Source: Burkholderiales bacterium
GTDB taxonomy: Bacteria > Pseudomonadota > Gammaproteobacteria > Burkholderiales > Usitatibacteraceae
DNA: 5,839 nucleotides
Assembly (NCBI GenBank): GCA_017880705.1
Contig: JADGRS010000225.1
Span: 1-5,839 of the forward strand
Reading direction: 5' to 3'
The position numbers and the translations under genes are program-made. Shown here one piece after another: positions 5,625-5,839 of the stretch. A model generated the notes under the pieces. It did no database searches and had not been told where the DNA came from. It was given only the letters and a program-made list of their open reading frames with translations. The stretch's first letter is position 1, and each line of letters begins with the position of its first letter.

Positions 5625-5630
5625 GAGGAG
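5625..5630 (+). promoter_or_regulatory. Ribosome binding site of the TonB-dependent receptor
   Basis: GAGGAG followed by GGG lies five bases before the ATG at 5636. It is a strong purine-rich Shine-Dalgarno that fixes the start. Confidence 0.75.
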
Positions 5631-5635
5631 GGGAA

Positions 5636-5839
5636 ATGAAAGCTAAAATCTCGAAGACGCGTGTCTTGCCTGCAAGCCTTCTTCTGTTGTTTCCCTGGTG
5701 CGGATGCGTGTTGGCCCAGGAGGCGGTGCCGGAATCAAAGAACAAAGCCGAAGAATCCAAGCAGGAAGCCCAACAACGCGAAACCGTCGTCGTCACGGCG
5801 GAGCGTCGCGCCAAGCCGCTGCAGGTCACTCCGATTTCA
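5636..5839 (+). CDS. TonB-dependent outer-membrane receptor, N-terminal fragment (3'-partial)
   Basis: Only the first 68 residues are in the window. A Sec signal peptide is seen: K2, K4, K7, R9, then a hydrophobic stretch 10-26 and cleavage after VLA27. A Glu/Lys/Gln-rich linker follows (28-48), then a TonB-box-like ETVVVTAERR (49-58) and the beginning of the plug domain (LQVTPIS, 62-68). This pattern, VVVTA followed by an R..LQ.TPIS start, is typical of TonB-dependent receptors in proteobacteria, which pull substrates such as iron chelates, vitamin B12, sugars or aromatic compounds across the outer membrane using TonB-ExbBD energy. The substrate class cannot be told from this fragment. It is divergent from the exported carboxylesterase, which points to a nutrient-uptake role rather than iron, as an inference. 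The start is well supported by GAGGAG upstream. Confidence 0.85.
   Translation, partial: MKAKISKTRVLPASLLLLFPWCGCVLAQEAVPESKNKAEESKQEAQQRETVVVTAERRAKPLQVTPIS

Larger units (their letters stand above)
5419..5635. promoter_or_regulatory. AT-rich divergent promoter region between esterase and receptor genes
   Basis: These 217 bases separate two divergent starts and must hold both promoters. The core (about 5455-5580) is markedly AT-rich against GC-rich genes on both sides. On the plus strand, TAAAAT (5565-5570) is a -10 candidate for the receptor gene but lacks a good -35. I see no clear palindromic operator and no recognisable riboswitch. Confidence 0.6.

Noticed and set aside
5581..5635. Riboswitch (for example cobalamin) in the receptor leader
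   Set aside because: The leader is too short and lacks the conserved B12-box-type sequence; only a small CGGCGCCG palindrome at 5602-5609 is present.
1..5839. CRISPR array or transposase
   Set aside because: No regularly spaced direct repeats and no frame with transposase or integrase motifs were seen on either strand.

Overview
The window reads as a chromosomal segment of a GC-rich proteobacterium, most likely a betaproteobacterium. The evidence is the close resemblance of UvrC and PgsA to their proteobacterial counterparts, the high GC with strong third-position bias, and the order uvrC, pgsA, tRNA-Gly, tRNA-Cys, which matches the uvrC-pgsA-glyW-cysT(-leuZ) block of E. coli. Genus cannot be assigned from the sequence alone.

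Left part (1-2663) is conserved core. It holds uvrC (nucleotide excision repair nuclease subunit, missing roughly its first 20 codons at the window edge) and, one base after its stop, pgsA (phosphatidylglycerophosphate synthase, GTG start). A strong sigma70-type promoter follows, then tRNA-Gly(GCC), a 13-bp terminator-like hairpin, and tRNA-Cys(GCA). The tRNA-Leu that follows in E. coli is not present within the window.

Middle part (2664-3642) is accessory in character and lower in GC. It holds one small minus-strand gene for a 150-residue protein with an N-terminal four-cysteine zinc ribbon. This gene ends 18 bases short of the tRNA-Cys 3' end and may be a truncated version of something longer. 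Upstream of it lie about 500 bases with no gene I can support but several inverted repeats.

Right part (3643-5839) looks like a catabolic or uptake locus. A complete exported type-B carboxylesterase (591 residues, full Ser-Glu-His triad, disulfide pair) is on the minus strand. A TonB-dependent outer-membrane receptor gene starts divergently on the plus strand and runs off the window. The two share a 217-base AT-rich divergent promoter region. The simplest joint reading is uptake of a bulky ester across the outer membrane and its hydrolysis in the periplasm; the substrate is unknown.

I saw no CRISPR array, transposase, integrase or recognisable riboswitch. The most interesting points are the synteny break at tRNA-Cys with an apparently truncated zinc-ribbon gene, the terminator-like hairpin placed between two tRNAs, the inverted repeat around the tRNA promoter, and the divergent esterase/receptor pair.
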